NCBI RefSeq assembly: GCF_023511815.1
Contig: NZ_JAIMAV010000005.1
Span: 1 to 64,000, forward strand
From: Alicyclobacillus sp.
GTDB taxonomy: Bacteria; Bacillota; Bacilli; Alicyclobacillales; Alicyclobacillaceae
Direction of reading: 5' to 3'
Length of the DNA: 64,000 nucleotides
Part shown: positions 19,218 to 28,591 of the stretch, piece after piece
How positions within the stretch are numbered: position 1 is the first letter of the stretch
Layout of the letters: every line of letters begins with the position of its first letter
Notes under the pieces: generated by a model
What the model was told of the DNA's origin: nothing
The model's input: only the letters and a program-made list of their open reading frames with translations
The model's database searches: none
Made by a program: the position numbers and the translations under genes

Positions 19218-19757
19218 ATGGGGTGTTACGGTGTCGAATGTCACGAACCGTTTTGCGCCTACGGGTGCTTCCGTGAACACGCTGCCATGGTCCGCCACCT
19301 AGTCTACCACATCACGCGGGACCCGAATGACGTGGAAGACTTGACGCAGGAGATCATGCTCAAGGCGTACCGCTCTCTGGATGGTTACCGCGGCGGGAGC
19401 TTTCGTGCCTGGTTGGCGCGCATCGCCCGCAACCACTGTTACGATGTCCTGCGCCGGCGCCAGACGGACGATCTGCCGCTGGCCGACGAGGTGTTGGCGA
19501 CGGTCGAACCGGGACCGGAGGATGTGGTGGTGTGGCGGGAGGCGGTGTGGGAGGTGGCGCAGGCCATCAATCGGCTGCCGCCGGTGGATCGGGAGATTCT
19601 CCTGCTTCGTCATGTGCATCAGTTCAGCTACGACGAAATTGCGGCGGCGGTCAACATGCGGCCGGGGGCCGTCCGCACCCGGGTCGTCCGCGCCCGGCGA
19701 AAACTGGCCGATCTCGTGGACGGGAGGGAGATTCGTGAAACACCTGAGTTGGGATGA
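19218..19757 (+). CDS. sigma-70 family (ECF-type) RNA polymerase sigma factor
   Basis: DPNDVEDLTQEIMLKAYRSLDGYRGGSFRAWLARIARNHCYDVLRRR; region 4 LPPVDREILLLRHVHQFSYDEIAAAVNMRPGAVRTRVVRARRKL; GAGGAG upstream of ATG 19218. Confidence 0.9.
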   Translation: MGCYGVECHEPFCAYGCFREHAAMVRHLVYHITRDPNDVEDLTQEIMLKAYRSLDGYRGGSFRAWLARIARNHCYDVLRRRQTDDLPLADEVLATVEPGPEDVVVWREAVWEVAQAINRLPPVDREILLLRHVHQFSYDEIAAAVNMRPGAVRTRVVRARRKLADLVDGREIRETPELG

Positions 19758-21132
19758 GGCCTGGGAGATGGTGCAGGGCGCGGATCCCGGGGAGCGCCGG
19801 GCGCATGTGGCCGACTGCCCGGTGTGCGGGGAGCGGTTGCGGCGGTGCAACGACCTGCAGCGCGCCCTGGTGTGCGCCCTGACCGCGGGCGTCGGGGCGA
19901 CGGGTGGCGACGACGAGGCGCTGCTGGCCGCGCTTCGGCGGGAGTTGGGCCATCCGCCGATGGTGGGCGCGAGCGTGGCGGGCGCGGGCGCGGGTGCGAG
20001 CGTGGGCGTGGCCGGCGCGGGCGCGGCCGGCGTGAACGCGGCGGGGCGCCGTCGGGAACCGTTCGCCGGAGCGGCGCCGAGCACCGCGCCCGGGGCGAAG
20101 GCGGACGCCGGCCCGGTGCGTCCCGCGTCCAAGGTGTCGACCGCGCCCATTCGGGTGTCTCGACCGGGGGCCCGCCGTTGGGTTCGCGCGGCGGTCGGTG
20201 TCGGCGCCGCCGCGTGTGTGGCCGCAGGGGTGTCGTGGCCAATCCTGCAGGGGCGCCTCGGCGGACGGGACCTCGCATCGGCCATCGCCGTCGCCATCGG
20301 AGCGGGGGACGCGCGGGATGCGGGGAGTCCCGTACAGGGTGGCGCCCAGCGCACAGATGCGGGACATGGCGGAGAGCGAAATGGGGCGGCCGTGGCGCCG
20401 AGCGGTGAAGAGCGCGGGTCGGCGGGACTTCCCACCGCCGCGGCCGGCGCCCCCTCCGGGGATTCGGTTTCGCCAAGCGGCGACGCTTCTGCGGACGCCC
20501 TGCCGGCTTCACGGCGCGGCGCCGGCTTTGTGACCGGCGGTGCGGGCCATACCGGCACGGCCGACGGCCGCGGGGGCGGCACGAGCGGGAGCGAGGTTTC
20601 GACGGAACAGGTGTCCACGCGAGGCACCGCCGGCCACACGGGCTCTGGCATCGTCCACGGCAACGACAGCGATGCGTCCGGTGCGGGCGCGGGCGAGGCG
20701 GGATCGACCACGGTTCAGAAGCCCGTGGGTCCCGCGCGGGTAAAGGGGCAGGTCGAGGTCCGAGCCGCGGACGGAACCCCTCTCGCCGGCGCGACGGTGA
20801 CGCTTTCGGCGGGGGGCCGTGTGCTCGCCTCCGCCCGCACGCAGAACGACGGCCAAACGCCGGTTCTGGCGTTCACCGCCCCGGCCGACCCGATGCTCAC
20901 CGGATCCGATCCGGGAGCCGAAGGCCCGGGCGTGGCGGTCTTGACGGTGCAACTGGCGGGGTATCGGACGGCCGTGGTCTATCAGGTCGGCCTCGCCGAT
21001 GGGGCGTGGATCCACCCCGTGGTCACGCTGCAGCCCGCAGTGCGGGCCAATCCAGGCCGGGTCGTGCCGGGTCCCGTCCCCGGCGCGGCTCCGGCGCCCG
21101 GATGGACGCCCTCACCGACCCTGCAGGCGTGA
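19735..21132 (+). CDS. putative anti-sigma factor, Ala/Gly-rich, with C-terminal carboxypeptidase-regulatory-like domain
   Basis: Overlaps the sigma gene; HVADCPVC zinc-finger-like N-terminus, TM near VRAAVGVGAAACVAAGVSW, C-terminal VKGQVEVRAADGTPLAGATVTLSAGG. Confidence 0.65.
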   Translation: MKHLSWDEAWEMVQGADPGERRAHVADCPVCGERLRRCNDLQRALVCALTAGVGATGGDDEALLAALRRELGHPPMVGASVAGAGAGASVGVAGAGAAGVNAAGRRREPFAGAAPSTAPGAKADAGPVRPASKVSTAPIRVSRPGARRWVRAAVGVGAAACVAAGVSWPILQGRLGGRDLASAIAVAIGAGDARDAGSPVQGGAQRTDAGHGGERNGAAVAPSGEERGSAGLPTAAAGAPSGDSVSPSGDASADALPASRRGAGFVTGGAGHTGTADGRGGGTSGSEVSTEQVSTRGTAGHTGSGIVHGNDSDASGAGAGEAGSTTVQKPVGPARVKGQVEVRAADGTPLAGATVTLSAGGRVLASARTQNDGQTPVLAFTAPADPMLTGSDPGAEGPGVAVLTVQLAGYRTAVVYQVGLADGAWIHPVVTLQPAVRANPGRVVPGPVPGAAPAPGWTPSPTLQA

Positions 21133-21175
21133 ACCAACACGGCTGCGCATATCCCCTATGGAGAGAGCCGGGGTC

Positions 21176-21907
21176 CTAGGACTCCCGGCTCTCGTCGGAC
21201 TTTCGCGTGTAGACGAACGGCTTTCGACGCCTGCGGCCCGCGTACGACTGGTGGAACATCTTCAGCAGCGCGCGCTTCTCGAGGCGGGAGACGTACGAGC
21301 GCGAGATGCCGAGCATATCGGCCACCTCGTTCTGCGTCCACTCCTGGCCGTCCGCGAGGCCGAACCGCAGTTCAATCACCCGCCGCTCCCGCTCGTCCAA
21401 CGTATCCATCAACTTCAGCACATGCCGGATCTCCATGCGCTTGCTGACCTCTTCCTCGGTGTCGTCGGCGTCGGTGCCGAGCACATCGCCGATGGTGATC
21501 TCGTTGCCCTCCTTGTCCGTCCCGATGGGACTGTTGAGCGAGACGTCCTTTCTCGTCTTCTTCAGGGCCCTCAGCTGCATCAGGATCTCATTTTGGATGC
21601 AGCGGGCCGCGTAGGTCGCGAACTTCGTGCCCTTGTCCGGTTGAAAGGTCTCGACGGCCTTGATGAGGCCGACCGTGCCGATGGAGATGAGATCGTCGTG
21701 ATCGATCCCGGAGGAGTCAAACTTCTTCGCCACATGCGCCACAAGCCGGAGGTTGTGTTCGATGAGCTCGTGGTAGGCGGCGCGATCGCCCTTCATCCAC
21801 CGTTCGAAACATTCGCGCTCCTGGTCTTTGTCCAGTGGCTGGGGAAAGGATTGGTGCATGTACCCGGTCACCAGGGTGATGTCCCGGAGGAGGGCCGCCA
21901 TGGCCAT
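21176..21907 (-). CDS. sigK: RNA polymerase sporulation sigma factor SigK (unsplit)
   Basis: SFPQPLDKDQERECFERWMKGDRAAYHELIEHNLRLVAHVAKKF...LISIGTVGLIKAVETFQPDKGTKFATYAARCIQNEILMQLRALKKTRKDVSLNSPIGTDKEGNEI...ISRSYVSRLEKRALLKMF. Confidence 0.93.
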   Translation of the reverse strand: MAMAALLRDITLVTGYMHQSFPQPLDKDQERECFERWMKGDRAAYHELIEHNLRLVAHVAKKFDSSGIDHDDLISIGTVGLIKAVETFQPDKGTKFATYAARCIQNEILMQLRALKKTRKDVSLNSPIGTDKEGNEITIGDVLGTDADDTEEEVSKRMEIRHVLKLMDTLDERERRVIELRFGLADGQEWTQNEVADMLGISRSYVSRLEKRALLKMFHQSYAGRRRRKPFVYTRKSDESRES

Positions 21908-22159
21908 GGAAAGAGACAACACTGCCGCTGCACCTCCGAACCGTGGAAAATGCACAGCATGTTGCAACGTATGCGGGCGGATGGGAAGTGTGCGGGCGGA
22001 TGGCGGGGCCGGTTGGGGAGCCGCCGATGCGTTGAAGCGGTAGAATGGAGATGCAAGCTTCCCATTATACGGAATCGGTGGCCACATCGAATGGACCGGT
22101 TCCTTTCGGGGGCGTGGCCATCGGCGACTCTCGACGGGGGGGGGCGGACTCCATATCCA

Positions 22160-22893
22160 ATGAATGTTGGGTTGGCGCAAGCGGATTGGATCGGCTGGTG
22201 CGGCTGGGCCGTCGCCGCGGTGTGGAGTGTCCTCGGATCGGAGGACACAGCGCCATTCGGCTCCGCCCCGACGACGACGCCGCGCTCGGCCGGATGCTTC
22301 GGCGGTGCGGCTGCCGCTCGTGTCTGGTATGGGCCGGGGATCGTGTGATGTTGCGCTGGTATTCGCAGGTGCGCGAGATGGTTCGGGGATTGGAGAAAAG
22401 CCCGCACGCGGCGTTTGGGTACCGGGCATGGGCGCTGTTCGGGGTCATTCCGCTGTTGCTCGGCCTGTACGAAGGGCCCCTGGTGGGCACCCTCCTCGGA
22501 ACCGGGCACCGCTGGGGTTGGGTGGCGGCGCTCGCCGCGGTGACCGGGTTGTCCGCCGTGGTGGCCGGGGGCCTGTTTCGGACGGGCGCGGTGCGCGTGG
22601 CGGCGGCAACCGCGTTGTGGCCGTTTGGCGTGGTCGTCCTCGCCATGGCGTATCCGCGGGCCTCCTGGCGCCTCGCGCGACGCGGCGGATTGGAATGGCG
22701 GGGGACGTTCTATTCGGCGACCATCCTTCGCCAGGGACTGCGCCCGCACGGCTGGGGACGCGAGGGCACCCTGCGCCAGAGCCTGCGGCGTCCGGGCACA
22801 GGCCCCCGGGGGCGGGGGCGCCGGGGTTCGGATCACCAGAACCTGGGTCCCGGCCCCGGTCCCCACGGACCGCGGGGACCCTCGTACCGCTGA
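22160..22893 (+). pseudogene. probable remnant of a membrane glycosyltransferase (GT2, CrtQ-like) with internal deletion/frameshift
   Basis: N-terminal TM (MNVGLAQADWIGWCGWAVAAVWSVLG) in one frame; GT2 C-terminal-like GGHSAIRLRPDDDAALGRMLRRCGCRSCLVWAGDRVMLRWYSQVREMVRGLEKSPHAAFGY plus TMs in another. Confidence 0.5.
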
Positions 22894-22898
22894 TCCTT

Positions 22899-23597
22899 TC
22901 ATTGAATGCCCAGGATGGGGCCCAGGTGACGTGCGATCACGCGGTGGCCCTCGTCGTTCGGATGCACGGGGAGGACGGGATCGGTGAGCACATCCTCCAG
23001 CCGCCCCGTTCGGTAGCCGCGGATGAGCAGCGCCTCGCGGCCCGCGAACCAGGTGTCGGCCGGGGCCAGAGCGGCGCCGAATTCGGCGGCGACGCTCCTG
23101 GTGGCCTGGTTGAGCTGCGCGATCGCCATGGCGGCCAGCGGGCTGTTGGGGAACGGGTTGTACTGGGTGCACACCACGAGCCGGGCGCGGCTCGTTTGGC
23201 GCAGATGGCGCAACAGATGCGCCAGGTGGCGGCGATGCGACGCGATGGCCGCCTCAATCAGCCGCGGCGCGGCCTGTCCGATGGCGGACCGGGGAACTCG
23301 GAGCAGCGCCAGACCCGCGGCCGCGAGATCGTCGCCCCCGATCCAGACCGAGATGGCGTCCGCCCGGGTCAGCCAAAGGGGATCCTGCTCCAGGACGGCC
23401 GCGTCCAGCGCCGCGGTGGTCCAGCCCGGTTCCGCGAGGACCGCCAGGCAATCAGCAAGTCCCGGACGGCGGGCGGCGGGAGAACGAGTCCGTGCTGAGG
23501 CCTCCAGAATGCGTGCGGGATACGCCCGATCGGGGCGGCTCGCCCCGGACCCGGCGGTGATGGAATCCCCGAGCGCGGTGTATCGCAACCGAGTCAC
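22899..23597 (-). CDS. SGNH/GDSL-family hydrolase
   Basis: ALGDSITAG block I, GGDD, and DPVLPVHPNDEGHRVIA block V. Confidence 0.85.
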   Translation of the reverse strand: MTRLRYTALGDSITAGSGASRPDRAYPARILEASARTRSPAARRPGLADCLAVLAEPGWTTAALDAAVLEQDPLWLTRADAISVWIGGDDLAAAGLALLRVPRSAIGQAAPRLIEAAIASHRRHLAHLLRHLRQTSRARLVVCTQYNPFPNSPLAAMAIAQLNQATRSVAAEFGAALAPADTWFAGREALLIRGYRTGRLEDVLTDPVLPVHPNDEGHRVIARHLGPILGIQ

Positions 23598-23759
23598 CTC
23601 CGCATCGGCGGCCCCGCCGTCCGTGGGGCGGCGGGGTCACCGATGCATCCGTATGTGACGTCCTCCGGCCCGGCCACGGCAAGGGTCCGCCCGTCCTGTC
23701 CCGAACTTCTCCCCGAGGGACGGGGGCCGGATTCCGAACGAGGATCGGGGCCTCTGGGC

Positions 23760-24641
23760 TCAGTCCCGCGGGGAGTCTTCCCCGGGCTCCGGATGGGTGG
23801 GCGGCGCGCCGCGCAGCGGTTCCTCGGTGCGGGGGCGGGTGGGATCGCACGCCGGCGCCGGGATGTTTGAACTCTCCGCCAGTTTCAGCAGGTAGTAGCA
23901 CTCCTCGCGGGCCATGTGGTCCGGCATCAGCGGCGAGAGGGCGCCGAGCAGGCGGTCGTCGAGTTCCATCTCCGCCAGCTCGTGGAGAAAGTCGCTGAAC
24001 AACCGGATCTCCAGGTTGACCTCCTGATTGAAACGGGCGAGGGCGGGGAATTCCTCCATTCGGGTGCGCAGATACCCCGCCAGTTCAACCGCCTTGAGGT
24101 AATACGCTTCGAACACCTGGGTGAAGCGATCGCTTTTTTCCATCACCCGTTTTTCCGTCGGATCGACCAGGTCGGACAGGGTGGCCGAATGGCCGGCGGC
24201 GTCGAGCAGCCACAACAGGTGGTGATGCACGGGGTGGACACGCGGCGGCATCCGTCCGGCCACCAGCGCCCGGAGGATGCGCAGGTATTCCTCCACCTCG
24301 TTGACCATGTGGTTGAGGAAGGTGGGCGGCAGCGACAGGGCGATCTCGCCGCGCAGATGCCGGCGCAGAAGGTGCAGTTTGTAGGCGCGGATCTGCCGGG
24401 CCATGTGCAGGGCCTGCTGGTTGAGGGCCGCGAGCGCGGCGCCGGATGGCGTCCGGCGGGCCTGCTCGAGCAGTTCGTCGAAGGCATCCATGAAGGCGCG
24501 CGCCCGCTGAATCTCCCGCGTCTCGCGGGAAGAGAGCGCGTCGTGGATGAAGCGGGCGTGATCGCCCAGGACCTGCAGCCAGAATCGGTGTTCGAAGCCT
24601 GCGGCCGATGCGAGGTCCACATCCGGCATTCCCATCATCAC
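23760..24641 (-). CDS. DUF2935 domain-containing protein
   Basis: FEHRFWLQVLGDHARFIHDALSS...EVEEYLRIL...HHLLWLLDAAGHSATLSDLVDPTE...DHMAREECYYLLKL. Confidence 0.8.
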   Translation of the reverse strand: MMMGMPDVDLASAAGFEHRFWLQVLGDHARFIHDALSSRETREIQRARAFMDAFDELLEQARRTPSGAALAALNQQALHMARQIRAYKLHLLRRHLRGEIALSLPPTFLNHMVNEVEEYLRILRALVAGRMPPRVHPVHHHLLWLLDAAGHSATLSDLVDPTEKRVMEKSDRFTQVFEAYYLKAVELAGYLRTRMEEFPALARFNQEVNLEIRLFSDFLHELAEMELDDRLLGALSPLMPDHMAREECYYLLKLAESSNIPAPACDPTRPRTEEPLRGAPPTHPEPGEDSPRD

Positions 24642-24819
24642 CTCGTCGGGGCACCTTTCCCCGCGGGATGCCGGGGAATCGGGGCGGGTGCCCGGAATGG
24701 TCGCTGCCAGCGTATGCCTTCCAGCGGGCCGGCGTCACCGGCGGTGACGGCAGGAGACCATGATTCGGGTGTCGAAATGACGGGAGCGGATGGACATGAG
24801 GTGAAGGAGGCGGCGCTGG

Positions 24820-26871
24820 ATGATGGAACCGGGACGAGCGCCCGTGGTGGACAACTTCCACGGAACGCTGGTGGCGGACCCGTTTCGCTGGCTGGAGGAT
24901 CTCTCCAGCCCTCAGGTGCGGGCGTTCATCGCGCGACAGAACGAGCAAACGCGGGCGTATCTTGCGAACACCGGCACGCGGGAGCGCGTGCGGGCACGGA
25001 TGGCCGAACTGTGGGATTTCCCGAGGTTCTATGCGCCGCGAAAGAAGGCGGGCCGGCTGTTTTACATGGAACACGACGGCCGGCAGAATCAGCCGGTGCT
25101 GTGGGTGGAGCGAGACGGAGCACGGCGGGTGCTGGTGGATCCGAATCCGCTGTCGGCGGACGGTACGGTGGCGGTGATGACGACCTCCCCCAGTCCGGAC
25201 GGGGCGCGGGTCGCGTACTCCCTGTCGGAGAGTGGAGGCGATTGGCAGACCATCCGCGTCCGCCGGGTGGAGGACGGCGAAGATGAGCCGGATCGGGTGT
25301 GCTGGTGCAAGTTCACACAAATTGTGTGGCATCCGGACGGCAGCGGCTTTTTCTACACCCGGTTTCCGGAACCCGGGACGGTGGCGCCGGACGAGGAGAG
25401 CCGCCACGCCCGGGTGTGTTTTCACCGGCTCGGGACGCCGCAGGCGGACGATCCGGTGGTGTTCGAGCCGTCGGATCCGGATCTCAACCCGCACGTGTCG
25501 ATCACGGACGACGGCCGGTACCTTCTGGTCTCCCTGACGCGCGGCACCGACCGGAGAAACGGCCTCTTTGTGCGCTTGGCCGAGGCTCCGGTGACGGGGG
25601 AATGGACGGCGTGGTTTGAACCGGAACGGGCGACTTACGAGTTCATCGGATCCCTTGGGGACGTGTTGTACTTCATCACGACGGAGGGCGCGCCGAGGGG
25701 CCGGGTGGTGGCCGTCGACGCCCAGGCGCCCGCCGACTCCATGCGCGAGGTGGTGCCGGAGGGGCCGGACGCGCTGGCGTTCGGGCGCGTGGTCAACGGC
25801 GCTCTGGCGTTGGTGTGTCTGCACAACGCGCATCACGTGCTGCGAATTCACCACCCGGACGGGCGGTTGATGGACGAACCGCGGCTGCCCGCCCCCGGCA
25901 CCGTGCTGGCGCTCACCGGCGGGGCCGACGACGGGGAGCTGTTCGTCGAATTCACCTCGTATCTGCATCCCCAGCAGGTGTGGCGGTACGATTTCACCAC
26001 CGGGCGCCTCACACCGCATCGGGTCCCCGAGGCCGGCCTGGACCCGCAGGTGTACGAGACACAACAGGTGTGGTTCACATCGAACGACGGGACCCGCGTA
26101 CCGATGTTTCTCACGCACCGGCGTGGGATTGCCCGGGACGGAAAGCGGCCGGTGCTCCTGTACGGATACGGCGGGTTCAACCTGGCGCAGACCCCGCAGT
26201 ACCAGCCGGCGCACCGGATGCTGCTCGAGCGCGGCGGGGTGTTCGCCGTCGTGTCGCTGCGCGGCGGCAGCGAGTTCGGGGAGGCCTGGCATCGGGCGGG
26301 GATGCTGGAGAAAAAGCAGAATGTCTTCGATGACTTCCACGCGGCGGCCCGTTGGCTCATCGACAACGGCTACACCAACCCCGGGAGGTTGGGCATCATG
26401 GGGCGAAGCAACGGGGGCCTCCTGGTCTCCGCCGTGATGCTCCAACATCCGGAACTGTACGGCGCGGTGCTGTGCCAGGTGCCCGTGACGGATATGCTGC
26501 GGTACCACCGCTTCACGGTGGGGCGGTTTTGGGTGCCGGAGTACGGAAACGCCGAGGCGGATCCGGAGCACTTCCGCTTTCTGTACGCGTATTCGCCCTT
26601 GCACAACGTGCGGTACGGGCGGGTCTATCCCCCGATTCTCATCACGACGGGGGACAGCGACGATCGCGTCGCCCCGCTGCACGCCTACAAACTGGCGGCG
26701 ACCCTCCAGGCGGCATCTCCCGGGGTGCATCCCGTGCTGTTGCGGGTTGACGAACGAGCGGGGCACGGGCTGGGGAAACCGGTGGGAAAACTGGTGGACG
26801 AGTGGGCGGACATGTATACATTTTTATTCCACGCGTTGGCGATCCCATTGGAGGAAGACCCAACCGCGTGA
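24820..26871 (+). CDS. S9A prolyl oligopeptidase
   Basis: VADPFRWLEDLSSPQVRAFIARQNEQT; YGYGGFN; RGGSEFGEAWHRAGM; GRSNGGLLVSAV; GDSDDRVAPLHAYKLAA. Confidence 0.93.
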   Translation: MMEPGRAPVVDNFHGTLVADPFRWLEDLSSPQVRAFIARQNEQTRAYLANTGTRERVRARMAELWDFPRFYAPRKKAGRLFYMEHDGRQNQPVLWVERDGARRVLVDPNPLSADGTVAVMTTSPSPDGARVAYSLSESGGDWQTIRVRRVEDGEDEPDRVCWCKFTQIVWHPDGSGFFYTRFPEPGTVAPDEESRHARVCFHRLGTPQADDPVVFEPSDPDLNPHVSITDDGRYLLVSLTRGTDRRNGLFVRLAEAPVTGEWTAWFEPERATYEFIGSLGDVLYFITTEGAPRGRVVAVDAQAPADSMREVVPEGPDALAFGRVVNGALALVCLHNAHHVLRIHHPDGRLMDEPRLPAPGTVLALTGGADDGELFVEFTSYLHPQQVWRYDFTTGRLTPHRVPEAGLDPQVYETQQVWFTSNDGTRVPMFLTHRRGIARDGKRPVLLYGYGGFNLAQTPQYQPAHRMLLERGGVFAVVSLRGGSEFGEAWHRAGMLEKKQNVFDDFHAAARWLIDNGYTNPGRLGIMGRSNGGLLVSAVMLQHPELYGAVLCQVPVTDMLRYHRFTVGRFWVPEYGNAEADPEHFRFLYAYSPLHNVRYGRVYPPILITTGDSDDRVAPLHAYKLAATLQAASPGVHPVLLRVDERAGHGLGKPVGKLVDEWADMYTFLFHALAIPLEEDPTA

Positions 26872-26961
26872 CACCCGCCAGGCCCTGTGAGCCGTCTCCG
26901 CGCATGGATTGGAAAAGAAAGCCCTGGCGGTGGCGCGGGAGGACGATGGAGGTGAGGATGC

Positions 26962-27657
26962 GTGCTTCAACAGACGAATGGGCGGTGGGGGGACCGCCTT
27001 CCGCCGGGCCAGATCCGGACGGAGAAGTGGCCGGTGTTGCACGCCGGCACGGTGCCCCGCGTGGATCTGGCGACCTGGACCTTTCGCATCTTCGGCCTGG
27101 TCGACGCCGAGCGGACGCTGACGTGGCCGGAGTTTCTCGCCCTGCCGAAGTATGAGCACACCAGCGACATCCACTGTGTCACCACCTGGTCGAGATTCGA
27201 CAACCGCTGGGAGGGCGTGGCGTTTCGGGATGTGATGAACTTGGTTCGGGTGGCAACGGAGGCCCGGTACGTGATGGTGCACGCCGAGCAGGGATACACG
27301 ACCAACCTGCCGTTGGAAGACCTGCTGCAGGAGGGGGTGATGTTCGCGCTCCGGCATGACGGGCGCGACCTGACGCCCGAGCACGGCTGGCCGCTGCGCC
27401 TGGTGGTGCCGCATCTGTACTTCTGGAAAAGCGCCAAGTGGGTGCGGGGGATTGAGTTCATGGCGGAGGACCGGCCGGGCTTCTGGGAGCAGTACGGCTA
27501 CCATCTGTATGGGGACCCGTGGCAGGAACAGCGGTACCGGGACGATCCGGAGTGGCTCGGCACGGGCCCGACGACCGAGGATTACTACCGAACCATCAGG
27601 TCGCGCGTGCGGCGGGCGATGCGGGAATCGGATACGACCACAGATCAAAGGCCATGA
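26962..27657 (+). CDS. sulfite oxidase-like molybdopterin-dependent oxidoreductase
   Basis: DIHCVTTWSRFDNRWEGV, PLRLVVPHLYFWKSAKWVRGIEFM, catalytic Cys context. Confidence 0.88.
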   Translation: MLQQTNGRWGDRLPPGQIRTEKWPVLHAGTVPRVDLATWTFRIFGLVDAERTLTWPEFLALPKYEHTSDIHCVTTWSRFDNRWEGVAFRDVMNLVRVATEARYVMVHAEQGYTTNLPLEDLLQEGVMFALRHDGRDLTPEHGWPLRLVVPHLYFWKSAKWVRGIEFMAEDRPGFWEQYGYHLYGDPWQEQRYRDDPEWLGTGPTTEDYYRTIRSRVRRAMRESDTTTDQRP

Positions 27658-28558
27658 CGGTGTCGGGGAAGACGGCGCGCGCCTCTTCAAGGAGGCGTTG
27701 TGCGCCGTCTTTGTCGTAACGGGCGCTGATGTGGGTGAGAATGAGCGCCCGGGCCCCCGCGTCGCGGGCCGTGCGGGCGGCGTCGGCGGCGGTGCTGTGG
27801 CCGAAGGCCGGAGCGAGATCGGCGCGGTCCGACCCGAACGTCGCCTCGTGCACGAGCACATCCGCGCCGCGGGCGAGCGATGCGGCGCCGGCGCACGGCC
27901 GGGTGTCTCCGAGCACGGTCAGGACGCGGCCGGGCGTGGGCGGATCCAGGACGTCGCGGGGATGGACCATCCCGCCGCCGGGGCGGGGGACGGGGCGGCC
28001 GCGTTTAAGGGCACCGTACAGCGGCCCGGGTGGGATACCGAGGGCCCGCAGGCGGTCGGTGCGAAGCCGCCCGGGTCGATCCCGCTCCACCACGCGATAC
28101 CCCAGCGACGGCAGGGTGTGATCCAGCCAGTCCGCGCGCACCTCGTACCGGTCGTCGCGGTGAATGACGCCTGCGTTACGGATTTCGATGATCTCCAGGG
28201 GATACGTCAGGTGCGTGCGGCTGACCTCGAGCGTCCATTCGAGGTAACGGCGGATGCCCTCGGGCCCGTAGACCGTGACGGGATCGACCGCACCCTGAAA
28301 GGAACGGGACCCCAACAGGCCCGGCAGGCCGAACAGGTGGTCTCCGTGCAGATGGGTGAGAAAGATCCGGCGCAGCTGGCGGGCGCGCACCCGCGCCCCG
28401 CCGCTGGTCCTGGCCTGTTGCAGGCGGTGTTGGGTGGCTTCCCCGCAGTCGAACAGCCACGCCTCGGGCCGCTCGGGCCACAGGGTGAGCGCGATGGCGG
28501 TGACGTTGCGCGCGGTGGTGGGCACTCCGGCGCCTGTTCCAAGAAACACCAGTTCCAC
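27596..28558 (-). CDS. rnz: ribonuclease Z
   Basis: VELVFLGTGAGVPTTARNVTAIAL; FLTHLHGDHLFGLPGLLGS; start assigned near the VELVF segment (ORF opens at 28582). Confidence 0.9.
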   Translation of the reverse strand: MELVFLGTGAGVPTTARNVTAIALTLWPERPEAWLFDCGEATQHRLQQARTSGGARVRARQLRRIFLTHLHGDHLFGLPGLLGSRSFQGAVDPVTVYGPEGIRRYLEWTLEVSRTHLTYPLEIIEIRNAGVIHRDDRYEVRADWLDHTLPSLGYRVVERDRPGRLRTDRLRALGIPPGPLYGALKRGRPVPRPGGGMVHPRDVLDPPTPGRVLTVLGDTRPCAGAASLARGADVLVHEATFGSDRADLAPAFGHSTAADAARTARDAGARALILTHISARYDKDGAQRLLEEARAVFPDTVMAFDLWSYPIPASPAARAT

Positions 28559-28591
28559 GCGTTTTCCCCCTTCCGCTCGCAATCGTCGAGG

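Noticed and set aside
16291-19302. 1003-aa plus-strand ORF opposite yfhO
   Set aside because: Antisense shadow; Gly/Arg/Pro/His-rich with no domain-like motifs, while the minus strand encodes a coherent YfhO protein.
21176-21907. Interrupted sigK (skin-like element)
   Set aside because: The reading frame is continuous through regions 2-4; no insertion or recombinase nearby.
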